Assembly: GCA_963691815.1 (NCBI GenBank)
Contig: OY829659.1
Span: forward strand, 15,321,679 to 15,385,678
Source: Echiichthys vipera
Lineage: Eukaryota > Chordata > Actinopteri > Perciformes > Trachinidae
Length of the DNA: 64,000 nucleotides
Reading direction: 5' to 3'
Shown here: piece by piece, positions 1 through 30,651 of the stretch
How positions within the stretch are numbered: position 1 is the stretch's first letter
Layout of the letters: each line of letters starts with the position of its first letter
Translations under genes and position numbers: made by a program
The notes under the pieces: model-generated
Seen by the model: only the letters and a program-made list of their open reading frames with translations
Database searches by the model: none
What the model was told of the DNA's origin: nothing

Positions 1-410
1 CATAAGTTAGCGTTAGCTCACGGGTAGGACAAGCTTCACTTTTGACTGCAGGTGCATAGCTAACACAAATTGGGGGCCACCAGAATATATTTTGGGCCTC
101 CATTTTAATTACGTCTTCAAATACTTTTACAGAAATGGTGGCCTCAGATTAGATTATGTTGTTCTTAACTCCACCTCTCCATTAGTAGCACCCACTCTTG
201 GCCAAATGTGCAAGCAGCACTTCAACATTTTGCTTTCTTAATTTTCAATAGTTTGCTTTGCTGGATAGACATCCTACATGTATGTAATATAAATACACAC
301 AGGTGTATGTATTTATATTACAAACATGGAGTCAATATCTAAGTGGTGTCTTGTCGGTATGGTTACATGCAACATTTTACATTAGATCATTTTTTGTTCT
401 CATTTTGAAG
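1..410. other. intron sequence upstream of first recognisable exon
   Basis: AT-rich sequence without a supportable exon. A 19-24 bp imperfect palindrome around 275-325 (ATGTATGTAATATAAATACA and its reverse) is the only structure noticed. Confidence 0.5.
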
Positions 411-20707
<20,297 letters not shown>

Positions 20708-20990
20708 GTACCAACAGGCACACAGACACCTCTTTTGTCACTTTATGTATTTAAACAATTTGTATACTACAAAAGAAAGAGAGAAAAAATTAACATAAAC
20801 AAAGCATTGGAACCAGTAATACTGAAATTGTATCCATATTATCCTTGGATTAATCCAGATCCAGGGATGACAACATCCTCATTGTTTGCATTTAAGTTTC
20901 CACATTTCACTTTTTCGGACAGGTGATTTAAGACCTAAAGCAATGAGATGTGAGAGTAACTGTGTTGTCACCACATTACACCTTCTTTCT
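20708..20990. other. unique intron sequence before the tRNA array
   Basis: The left flank of the array. From about 20,980 the sequence (TTACACCTTCTTTCTTTTAG) begins to resemble the array motif GTAACACCTTTTAGC. Full array homology starts at about 20,991. Confidence 0.6.
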
Positions 20991-21419
20991 TTTAGCTTGT
21001 TGAGGAGTAACATCGGCAATGATTAACATGTGATTGACAAGGTATTAACTCATCACTGGGCTCTTTCCAGATGTTATTTTACTTTGATAGACAACTTGTC
21101 GAGGAGACAAGGTATTGACTCATCGCTGGGCTCTTTCCAGATGTTATTTTACTTTGATAGACAACTTGTCGAGGAGTAACATCCGCAAAGATCCTGAAAG
21201 TAACACCTTTTAGCTTGTTGAGGAGTAACATCGGCAATGATTAACATGTGATTGACAAGGTATTGACTCATCACTGGGCTCTTTCCCGATGTCATTTTAC
21301 TTTGATAGACAGCTTGTCGAGGAGTAACATCCGAAAGATCCTGAAAGTAACACCTTTTAACTTGTTGAGGAGTAACATCTGACATGATGAACATGTGATT
21401 GTCAAGCTAAAGATGCATA
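20991..21419. repeat. left edge of array, spacer sub-repeats without tRNA
   Basis: Three to four diverged copies of the spacer sub-repeat (TTGACTCATCACTGGGCTCT, TGATAGACAACTTGTCGAGG, GAGGAGTAACATC). This edge has private changes (GGTATTAACTC, a GGAGACAAGGTATT fusion, TTTCCCGATG) not seen in the interior, as expected for a unit less exposed to homogenisation. Confidence 0.85.
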
Positions 21420-21492
21420 CGAGCTAGCCAGGAGTCGAACCTAGAATCTTCTGATCCGTAGTCAGACGCGTTGTCCATTGCGCCACTAGCCC
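21420..21492 (-). tRNA. tRNA-Arg-ACG: tRNA-Arg(ACG), copy 1
   Basis: 73-nt cloverleaf. The acceptor GGGCTAG pairs with CTAGCTC, and the anticodon loop CTACGGA has ACG at 21457-21459. The T loop lies in GGTTCGACTCC, a perfect B box. It differs from human tRNA-Arg-ACG, as I recall it, by a compensated pair in the acceptor stem (U5-A68) and a few single bases (C20, U50). It reads CGN arginine codons after inosine modification. No TTTT follows closely; the trailer has only ATCTTTAGC. Confidence 0.97.
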
Positions 21493-21719
21493 TACATTTG
21501 TCATTTGCTTGGCGTGTTCTCCCGTGACCGCATGCACCGCATGCACCGCATGCACCGCATGCATCACATGCAAACAGTCAAGGGCTTTTACTTTGTTGAC
21601 AAGTGTGTGTGTAGAACGCCAGAGAAATGACTGATAGTGTCGGAAAATCCGAGGCTTCATGGAGAAATTTTAGCTCTAGTTTACAAGTTTCAAAGTTAGG
21701 AAAAAGAAGCAGAGGAGTT

Positions 21720-21723
21720 AAAA
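21720..21723 (-). terminator. Pol III oligo-T terminator of tRNA-His copy 1
   Basis: On the minus strand, TTTT lies 15 bases after the discriminator base. The same GCTGCTTTTAAC context follows tRNA-His throughout the array. Confidence 0.8.
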
Positions 21724-21738
21724 GCAGCTTAGCACTGC

Positions 21739-21810
21739 TGCCGTGACCCGGATTCGAACCGGGGTTGCTGCGGCCACAACACAGAGTACTAACCACTATA
21801 CGATCACGGC
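21739..21810 (-). tRNA. tRNA-His-GTG: tRNA-His(GTG), copy 1
   Basis: 72-nt cloverleaf. The acceptor GCCGTGA pairs with TCACGGC, the discriminator is A, and the anticodon loop TTGTGGC has GTG at 21775-21777. The B box GGTTCGAATCC is perfect. Compared with human tRNA-His the anticodon stem has U30-G40 and the T stem is CCCGG/CCGGG. The base at -1 in the genome is G. This copy has the long 5' flank (CACTTGTCTTGC on the + strand). Confidence 0.97.
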
Positions 21811-22538
21811 CACTTGTCTTGCACCATGCCTCCCTCTGTCATAGCATATGTGCTGAGTAGTAACCTATCAACATTTTTATTTGTGTGGGTTTCCTCAATG
21901 ATTTGTGACAAATGACATGTCCATGGATGAAGTATCCAGCACAGCTGATTCTGTATATTGTTAGAAATTTCGTTTTTCAAAGCAAGAAATTTAACAAGCA
22001 ACATTCTAAAAACAATAGAGGATTCCTGATGGCTGTCAAATACTGAAAGAAACGGGATCAGAGAGGAGTAACATCCGAAATGATGAACATGTGATTCACA
22101 AGCTAAAGAATTTTCTATTTTCAAAGGAAGATAATTAGCAAGCAACATTCTTAAAACAAGAGAGGATTCCTGATAGCTGTGACTGGCTGAAAGCAACGGG
22201 TTCAGACACCTTTTAGCACACATTGAAGGGCTATTGACTCATCACTGGGCTCTTTCCAGATGTTATTTTACTTTGATAGACAACTTGTCGAGGAGTAACA
22301 TCCGCAAAGATCCTGAAAGTAACACCTTTTAGCCTGTTGAGGAGTAACATCGGCAATGATTAACATGTGATTGACAAGGTATTGACTCATCACTGGGCTC
22401 TTTCCAGATGTCATTTTACTTTGATAGACAGCTTGTCGAGGAGTAACATCTGAAAGATCCTGAAAGTAACACCTTTTAGCTTGTTGAGGAGTAACATCTG
22501 ACATGAGGAACATGTGATTGTCAGGCTAAAGATGCATA

Positions 22539-22611
22539 CGAGCTAGCCAGGAGTCGAACCTAGAATCTTCTGATCCGTAGTCAGACGCGTTGTCCATTGC
22601 GCCACTAGCCC
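22539..22611 (-). tRNA. tRNA-Arg-ACG: tRNA-Arg(ACG), copy 2
   Basis: Identical to copy 1. Confidence 0.97.
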
Positions 22612-22839
22612 TACATTTGTCTTTTGCTTGGCGTGTTGTCGCGTGACCGCATGCACCGCATGCATCACATGCAAACAGTCAAGGGCTTTTACTTTGTTGA
22701 CAAGTGTGTGTGTAGAACGCCAGAGAAATGACTGATAGTGTCGGAAAATCCGAGGCTTCATGGAGAAATTTTAGCTCTAGTTTTCAAGTTTCAAAGTTAG
22801 GAAAAAGAAGCAGAGGAGTTAAAAGCAGCTTAGCACTGC

Positions 22840-22911
22840 TGCCGTGACCCGGATTCGAACCGGGGTTGCTGCGGCCACAACACAGAGTACTAACCACTAT
22901 ACGATCACGGC
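22840..22911 (-). tRNA. tRNA-His-GTG: tRNA-His(GTG), copy 2
   Basis: Consensus gene body; short 5' flank type (CAATCTTCTAAAAAC on the + strand). Confidence 0.97.
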
Positions 22912-23433
22912 CAATCTTCTAAAAACAATAGAGGATTCCTGATGGCTGTCAATTACTGAAAGAAACAGGATCAGAGAGGAGTAACATCCGAAATGATGAA
23001 CATGTGATTCACAAGCTAAAGAAATTTTGATTTTCAAAGGAAGATAATTAGCAAGCAACATTCTTAAAACAAGAGAGGAATCCTGTGACTGGCTGAAAGC
23101 AACGGGTTCAGACACCTTTTAGCACACATTGAAGGGCTATTGACTCATCACTGGGCTCTTTCCAGATGTTATTTTACTTTGATAGACAAGTTGTCGAGGA
23201 GTAACATCCGCAAAGATCCTGAAAGTAACACCTTTTAGCTTGTTGAGGAGTAACATCCGCAATGATTAACAAGGTATTGACTCATCACTGGGCTCTTTCC
23301 AGATGTCATTTTACTTTGATAGACAGCTTGTCCAGGAGTAACATCCGAAAGAACCTGAAAGTAACACCTTTTAGCTTGTTGAGGAGTAACATCTGACATG
23401 ATGAACATGTGATTGTCAAGCTAAAGATGCATA

Positions 23434-23506
23434 CGAGCTAGCCAGGAGTCGAACCTAGAATCTTCTGATCCGTAGTCAGACGCGTTGTCCATTGCGCCAC
23501 TAGCCC
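23434..23506 (-). tRNA. tRNA-Arg-ACG: tRNA-Arg(ACG), copy 3
   Basis: Consensus. Confidence 0.97.
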
Positions 23507-23734
23507 TACATTTGTCTTTTGCTTGGCGTGTTCTCGCGTGACCGCATGCACCGCATGCATCACATGCAAACAGTCAAGGGCTTTTACTTTGTTGACAAGT
23601 GTGTGTGTAGAACGCCAGAGAAATGACTGATAGTGTCGGAAAATCCGAGGCTTCATGGAGAAATTTTAGCTCTAGTTTTCAAGTTTCAAAGTTAGGAAAA
23701 AGAAGCAGAGGAGTTAAAAGCAGCTTAGCACTGC

Positions 23735-23806
23735 TGCCGTGACCCGGATTCGAACCGGGGTTGCTGCGGCCACAACACAGAGTACTAACCACTATACGAT
23801 CACGGC
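23735..23806 (-). tRNA. tRNA-His-GTG: tRNA-His(GTG), copy 3
   Basis: Consensus; short flank. Confidence 0.97.
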
Positions 23807-24328
23807 CAATCTTCTAAAAACAATAGAGGATTCCTGATGGCTGTCAATTACTGAAAGAAACAGGATCAGAGAGGAGTAACATCCGAAATGATGAACATGT
23901 GATTCACAAGCTAAAGAAATTTTGATTTTCAAAGGAAGATAATTAGCAAGCAACATTCTTAAAACAAGAGAGGAATCCTGTGACTGGCTGAAAGCAACGG
24001 GTTCAGACACCTTTTAGCACACATTGAAGGGCTATTGACTCATCACTGGGCTCTTTCCAGATGTTATTTTACTTTGATAGACAAGTTGTCGAGGAGTAAC
24101 ATCCGCAAAGATCCTGAAAGTAACACCTTTTAGCTTGTTGAGGAGTAACATCCGCAATGATTAACACGGTATTGACTCATCACTGGGCTCTTTCCAGATG
24201 TCATTTTACTTTGATAGACAGCTTGTCGAGGAGTAACATCCGAAAGATCCTGAAAGTAACACCTTTTAGCTTGTTGAGGAGTAACATCTGACATGATGAA
24301 CATGTGATTGTCAAGCTAAAGATGCATA

Positions 24329-24401
24329 CGAGCTAGCCAGGAGTCGAACCTAGAATCTTCTGATGCGTAGTCAGACGCGTTGTCCATTGCGCCACTAGCC
24401 C
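24329..24401 (-). tRNA. tRNA-Arg-ACG: tRNA-Arg(ACG), copy 4, C37 variant
   Basis: Anticodon loop is CTACGCA: G37, next to the anticodon, is changed to C (24365 on the + strand). A purine at 37 is nearly universal. Stems intact. Confidence 0.93.
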
Positions 24402-24638
24402 TACATTTGTCTTTTGCTTGGCGTGTTCACGCCTGACTGCATGCACCGCATGCACCGCATGCATCACATGCAAACAGTCAAGGGCTTTTACTTTGTTGAC
24501 AAGTGTGTGTGTAGAACGCCAGAGAAATGACTGATAGTGTCGGAAAATCCGAGGCTTCATGGAGAAATTTTAGCTCTAGTTTTCAAGTTTCAAAGTTAGG
24601 AAAAAGAAGCAGAGGAGTTAAAAGCAGCTTAGCACTGC

Positions 24639-24710
24639 TGCCGTGACCCGGATTCGAACCTGGGTTGCTGCGGCCACAACACAGAGTACTAACCACTATA
24701 CGATCACGGC
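24639..24710 (-). tRNA. tRNA-His-GTG: tRNA-His(GTG), copy 4, A51 variant
   Basis: T stem CCAGG against CCGGG gives an A51-G63 mismatch (24661). Long flank. Confidence 0.94.
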
Positions 24711-25284
24711 CACTTGTCTTGCACCATGCCTCCCTCTGTCATAGCATATGTGCTGAGTAGTAACCTATCAACATTTTTATTTGTGTGGGTTTCCTCAATG
24801 ATTTGTGACAAATGACATGTCCATGGATGAAGTATCCAGCACAGCTGATTCTGTATATTGTTAGAAATTTCGTTTTTCAAAGCAAGAAATTTAACAAGCA
24901 ACATTCTAAAAACAATAGAGGATTCCTGATGGCTGTCAAATACTGAAAGAAACGGGATCAGAGAGGAGTAACATCCGAAATGATGAACATGTGATTCACA
25001 AGCTAAAGAAATTTCGATTTTCAAAGGAAGATAATTAGCAAGCAACATTCTTAAAACAAGAGAGGAATCCTGTGACTGGCTGAAAGCAACGGGTTCAGAC
25101 ACCTTTTGGCACACATTGAAGGGCTATTGACTCATCACTGGGCTCTTTCCAGATGTTATTTTACTTTGATAGACAACTTGTCGAGGAGTAACATCCGCAA
25201 AGATCCTGAAAGTAACACCTTTTAGCTTGTTGAGGAGTAACATCTGACATGATGAACATGTGATTGTCAAGCTAAAGATGCATA

Positions 25285-25357
25285 CGAGCTAGCCAGGAGT
25301 CGAACCTAGAATCTTCTGATCCGTAGTCAGACGCGTTGTCCATTGCGCCACTAGCCC
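25285..25357 (-). tRNA. tRNA-Arg-ACG: tRNA-Arg(ACG), copy 5
   Basis: Consensus. The spacer GT tract beyond the minisatellite is one GT longer in this unit. Confidence 0.97.
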
Positions 25358-25587
25358 TACATTTGTCTTTTGCTTGGCGTGTTCTCGCGTGACCGCATGC
25401 ACCGCATGCATCACATGCAAACAGTCAAGGGCTTTTACTTTGTTGACAAGTGTGTGTGTGTAGAACGCCAGAGAAATGACTGATAGTGTCGGAAAATCCG
25501 AGGCTTCATGGAGAAATTGTAGCTCTAGTTTTCAAGTTTCAAAGTTAGGAAAAAGAAGCAGAGGAGTTAAAAGCAGCTTAGCACTGC

Positions 25588-25659
25588 TGCCGTGACCCAG
25601 ATTCGAACCGGGGTTGCTGCGGCCACAACACAAAGTACTAACCACTATACGATCACGGC
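25588..25659 (-). tRNA. tRNA-His-GTG: tRNA-His(GTG), copy 5, U27/U62 variant
   Basis: C27 to U (25633) and C62 to U (25599); both leave G-U wobble pairs, so the fold is kept. Long flank. Confidence 0.96.
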
Positions 25660-26387
25660 CACTTGTCTTGCACCATGCCTCCCTCTGTGATAGCATATGT
25701 GCTGAGTAGTAACCTATCAACATTTTTATTTGTGTGGGTTTCCTAAATGATTTGTGACAAATGGCATGTCCATGGATGAAGTATCCAGCACAGCTGATTC
25801 TGTATATTGTTAGAAATTTCGTTTTTCAAAGCAAGAAATTTAACAAGCAACATTCTAAAAACAATAGAGGATTCCTGATGGCTGTCAAATACTGAAAGAA
25901 ACGGGATCAGAGAGGAGTAACATCCGAAATGATGAACATGTGATTCACAAGCTAAAGAAATTTCGATTTTCAAAGGAAGATAATTAGCAAGCAACATTCT
26001 TAAAACAAGAGAGGATTCCTGATAGCTGTGACTGGCTGAAAGCAACGGGTTCAGACACCTTTTAGCACACATTGAAGGGCTATTGACTCATCACTGGGCT
26101 CTTTCCAGATGTTATTTTACTTTGATAGACAACTTGTCGAGGAGTAACATCCGCAAAGATCCTGAAAGTAACACCTTTTAGCCTGTTGAGGAGTAACATC
26201 GGCAATGATTAACATGTGATTGACAAGGTATTGACTCATCACTGGGCTCTTTCCAGATGTCATTTTACTTTGATAGACAGCTTGTCGAGGAGTAACATCT
26301 GAAAGATCCTGAAAGTAACACCTTTTAGCTTGTTGAGGAGTAACATCTGACATGAGGAACATGTGATTGTCAGGCTAAAGATGCATA

Positions 26388-26460
26388 CGAGCTAGCCAGG
26401 AGTCGAACCTAGAATCTTCTGATCCGTAGTCAGACGCGTTGTCCATTGCGCCACTAGCCC
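26388..26460 (-). tRNA. tRNA-Arg-ACG: tRNA-Arg(ACG), copy 6
   Basis: Consensus body; the 5' flank reads CTAAATTTG instead of CTACATTTG on the + strand. Confidence 0.97.
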
Positions 26461-26688
26461 TAAATTTGTCTTTTGCGTGGCGTGTTCTCGCGTGACCGCA
26501 TGCACCGCATGCATCACATGCAAACAGTCAAGGGCTTTTACTTTGTTGACAAGTGTGTGTGTAGAACGCCAGAGAAATGGCTGATAGTGTCGGAAAATCC
26601 GAGGCTTCATGGAGAAATTGTAGCTCTAGTTTTCAAGTTTCAAAGTTAGGAAAAAGAAGCAGAGGAGTTAAAAGCAGCTTAGCACTGC

Positions 26689-26760
26689 TGCCGTGACCCG
26701 GATTTGAACCGGGGTTGCTGCGGCCACAACACAGAGTACTAACCACTATACGATCACGGC
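26689..26760 (-). tRNA. tRNA-His-GTG: tRNA-His(GTG), copy 6, A57 variant
   Basis: T loop TTCAAAT (26705). A57 is tolerated structurally but departs from the B-box consensus. Confidence 0.95.
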
Positions 26761-27283
26761 CAATTTTCTAAAAACAATAGAGGATTCCTGATGGCTGTCA
26801 ATTACTGAAAGAAACAGGATCAGAGAGGAGTAACATCCGAAATGATGAACATGTGATTCACAAGCTAAAGAAATTTTGATTTTCAAAGGAAGATAATTAG
26901 CAAGCAACATTCTTAAAACAAGAGAGGAATCCTGTGACTGGCTGAAAGCAACGGGTTCAGACACCTTTTTAGCACACATTGAAGGGCTATTGACTCATCA
27001 CTGGGCTCTTTCCAGATGTTATTTTACTTTGATAGACAAGTTGTCGAGGAGTAACATCCGCAAAGATCCTGAAAGTAACACCTTTTAGCTTGTTGAGGAG
27101 TAACATCCGCAATGATTAACAAGGTATTGACTCATCACTGGGCTCTTTCCAGATGTCATTTTACTTTGATAGACAGCTTGTCGAGGAGTAACATCCGAAA
27201 GATCCTGAAAGTAACACCTTTTAGCTTGTTGAGGAGTAACATCTGACATGATGAACATGTGATTGTCAAGCTAAAGATGCATA

Positions 27284-27356
27284 CGAGCTAGCCAGGAGTC
27301 GAACCTAGAATCTTCTGATCCGTAGTCAGACGCGTTGTCCATTGCGCCACTAGCCC
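27284..27356 (-). tRNA. tRNA-Arg-ACG: tRNA-Arg(ACG), copy 7
   Basis: Consensus. Confidence 0.97.
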
Positions 27357-27584
27357 TACATTTGTCTTTTGCTTGGCGTGTTCTCGCGTGACCGCATGCA
27401 CCGCATGCATCACATGCAAACAGTCAAGGGCTTTTACTTTGTTGACAAGTGTGTGTGTAGAACGCCAGAGAAATGACTGATAGTGTCGGAAAATCCGAGG
27501 CTTCATGGAGAAATTTTAGCTCTAGTTTTCAAGTTTCAAAGTTAGGAAAAAGAAGCAGAGGAGTTAAAAGCAGCTTAGCACTGC

Positions 27585-27656
27585 TGCCGTGACCCGGATT
27601 CGAACTGGGGTTGCTGCGGCCACAACACAGAGTACTAACCACTATACGATCACGGC
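27585..27656 (-). tRNA. tRNA-His-GTG: tRNA-His(GTG), copy 7, A52 variant
   Basis: G52 to A (27606) gives an A52-C62 mismatch in the T stem and changes the first G of the B box. Confidence 0.93.
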
Positions 27657-28333
27657 CAATCTTCTAAAAACAATAGAGGATTCCTGATGGCTGTCAATTA
27701 CTGAAAGAAACAGGATCAGAGAGGAGTAACATCCGAAATGATGAACATGTGATTCACAAGCTAAAGAAATTTTGATTTTCAAAGGAAGATAATTAGCAAG
27801 CAACATTCTTAAAACAAGAGAGGATTTCTGATAGCTGTGACTGGCTGAAAGCAACGGGTTCAGACACCTTTTAGCACACATTGAAGGGCTATTGACTCAT
27901 CACTGGGCTCTTTCCAGATGTTATTTTACTTTGATAGACAAGTTGTCGAGGAGTAACATCCGCAAAGATCCTGAAAGTAACACCTTTTAGCTTGTTGAGG
28001 AGTAACATCCGCAATGATTAACAAGGTATTGACTCATCACTGGGCTCTTTCCAGATGTCATTTTACTTTGATAGACAGCTTGTCGAGGAGTAACATCCGC
28101 AAAGATCCTGAAAGTAACACCTTTTAGCTTGTTGAGGAGTAACATCGGCAATGATTAACATGTGATTGACAAGGTATTGACTCATCACTGGGCTCTTTCC
28201 AGATGTCATTTTACTTTGATAGACAGCTTGTCGAGGAGTAACATCTGAAAGATCCTGAAAGTAACACCTTTTAACTTGTTGAGGAGTAACATCTGACATG
28301 ATGAACATGTGATTATCAAGCTAAAGATGCATA

Positions 28334-28406
28334 CGAGCTAGCCAGGAGTCGAACCTAGAATCTTCTGATCCGTAGTCAGACGCGTTGTCCATTGCGCCAC
28401 TAGCCC
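28334..28406 (-). tRNA. tRNA-Arg-ACG: tRNA-Arg(ACG), copy 8
   Basis: Consensus. Confidence 0.97.
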
Positions 28407-28634
28407 TACATTTGTCATTTGCTTGGCGTGTTCTCGCGTGACCGCATGCACCGCATGCATCACATGCAAACAGTCAAGGGCTTTTACTTTGTTGACAAGT
28501 GTGTGTGTAGAACGCCAGAGAAATGACTGATAGTGTCGGAAAATCCGTGGCTTCATGGAGAAATTTTAGCTCTAGTTTTCAAGTTTCAAAGTTAGGAAAA
28601 AGAAGCAGAGGAGTTAAAAGCAGCTTAGCACTGC

Positions 28635-28706
28635 TGCCGTGACCCGGATTCGAACCGGGGTTGCTGCGGCCACAACACAGAGTACTAACCACTATACGAT
28701 CACGGC
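28635..28706 (-). tRNA. tRNA-His-GTG: tRNA-His(GTG), copy 8
   Basis: Consensus; short flank. Confidence 0.97.
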
Positions 28707-29228
28707 CAATCTTCTAAAAACAATAGAGGATTCCTGATGGCTGTCAATTACTGAAAGAAACAGGATCAGAGAGGAGTAACATCCGAAATGATGAACATGT
28801 GATTCACAAGCTAAAGAAATTTTGATTTTCAAAGGAAGATAATTAGCAAGCAACATTCTTAAAACAAGAGAGGAATCCTGTGACTGGCTGAAAGCAACGG
28901 GTTCAGACACCTTTTAGCACACATTGAAGGGCTATTGACTCATCACTGGGCTCTTTCCAGATGTTATTTTACTTTGATAGACAAGTTGTCGAGGAGTAAC
29001 ATCCGCAAAGATCCTGAAAGTAACACCTTTTAGCTTGTTGAGGAGTAACATCCGCAATGATTAACAAGGTATTGACTCATCACTGGGCTCTTTCCAGATG
29101 TCATTTTACTTTGATAGACAGCTTGTCGAGGAGTAACATCCGAAAGAACCTGAAAGTAACACCTTTTAGCTTGTTGAGGAGTAACATCTGACATGATGAA
29201 CATGTGATTGTCAAGCTAAAGATGCATA

Positions 29229-29301
29229 CGAGCTAGCCAGGAGTCGAACCTAGAATCTTCTGATCCGTAGTCAGACGCGTTGTCCATTGCGCCACTAGCC
29301 C
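29229..29301 (-). tRNA. tRNA-Arg-ACG: tRNA-Arg(ACG), copy 9
   Basis: Consensus. First minisatellite copy in this unit is CCGCATGAA. Confidence 0.97.
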
Positions 29302-29529
29302 TACATTTGTCTTTTGCTTGGCGTGTTCTCGCGTGACCGCATGAACCGCATGCATCACATGCAAACAGTCAAGGGCTTTTACTTTGTTGACAAGTGTGTG
29401 TGTAGAACGCCAGAGAAATGACTGATAGTGTCGGAAAATCCGAGGCTTCATGGAGAAATTTTAGCTCTAGTTTTCAAGTTTCAAAGTTAGGAAAAAGAAG
29501 CAGAGGAGTTAAAAGCAGCTTAGCACTGC

Positions 29530-29601
29530 TGCCGTGACCCGGATTCGAACTGGGGTTGCTGCGGCCACAACACAGAGTACTAACCACTATACGATCACGG
29601 C
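29530..29601 (-). tRNA. tRNA-His-GTG: tRNA-His(GTG), copy 9, A52 variant
   Basis: Same G52-to-A change as copy 7 (29551). Confidence 0.93.
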
Positions 29602-30278
29602 CAATCTTCTAAAAACAATAGAGGATTCCTGATGGCTGTCAATTACTGAAAGAAACAGGATCAGAGAGGAGTAACATCCGAAATGATGAACATGTGATTC
29701 ACAAGCTAAAGAAATTTTGATTTTCAAAGGAAGATAATTAGCAAGCAACATTCTTAAAACAAGAGAGGATTTCTGATAGCTGTGACTGGCTGAAAGCAAC
29801 GGGTTCAGACACCTTTTAGCACACATTGAAGGGCTATTGACTCATCACTGGGCTCTTTCCAGATGTTATTTTACTTTGATAGACAAGTTGTCGAGGAGTA
29901 ACATCCGCAAAGATCCTGAAAGTAACACCTTTTAGCTTGTTGAGGAGTAACATCCGCAATGATTAACAAGGTATTGACTCATCACTGGGCTCTTTCCAGA
30001 TGTCATTTTACTTTGATAGACAGCTTGTCGAGGAGTAACATCCGCAAAGATCCTGAAAGTAACACCTTTTAGCTTGTTGAGGAGTAACATCGGCAATGAT
30101 TAACATGTGATTGACAAGGTATTGACTCATCACTGGGCTCTTTCCAGATGTCATTTTACTTTGATAGACAGCTTGTCGAGGAGTAACATCTGAAAGATCC
30201 TGAAAGTAACACCTTTTAACTTGTTGAGGAGTAACATCTGACATGATGAACATGTGATTATCAAGCTAAAGATGCATA

Positions 30279-30351
30279 CGAGCTAGCCAGGAGTCGAACC
30301 TAGAATCTTCTGATCCGTAGTCAGACGCGTTGTCCATTGCGCCACTAGCCC
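30279..30351 (-). tRNA. tRNA-Arg-ACG: tRNA-Arg(ACG), copy 10
   Basis: Consensus. Confidence 0.97.
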
Positions 30352-30579
30352 TACATTTGTCATTTGCTTGGCGTGTTCTCGCGTGACCGCATGCACCGCA
30401 TGCATCACATGCAAACAGTCAAGGGCTTTTACTTTGTTGACAAGTGTGTGTGTAGAACGCCAGAGAAATGACTGATAGTGTCGGAAAATCCGAGGCTTCA
30501 TGGAGAAATTTTAGCTCTAGTTTACAAGTTTCAAAGTTAGGAAAAAGAAGCAGAGGAGTTAAAAGCAGCTTAGCACTGC

Positions 30580-30651
30580 TGCCGTGACCCGGATTCGAAC
30601 CGGGGTTGCTGCGGCCACAACACAGAGTACTAACCACTATACGATCACGGC
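30580..30651 (-). tRNA. tRNA-His-GTG: tRNA-His(GTG), copy 10
   Basis: Consensus; long flank. Block B counterpart of copy 1. Confidence 0.97.

Larger units (their letters stand above)
21560..30519. repeat. 8.84-kb higher-order block A
   Basis: Block of about nine tRNA pairs that recurs with an offset of 8,841 bp as block B. Shared private variants include the Arg G37C change (24365 and 33206) and the GGCGTGTTGTCGCG, CCGTGGCTTC and TTTGCGTGGCG spacer variants. Boundaries are approximate; right-hand agreement ends near 30,520, where TTTACAAGTTT becomes TTTTCAAGTTT in block B. Confidence 0.9.

Noticed and set aside
21420..21810. Dicistronic His-Arg tRNA transcript
   Set aside because: tRNA-His is followed by TTTT after 15 bases and both genes have complete internal A and B boxes, so independent transcription is the simpler reading.
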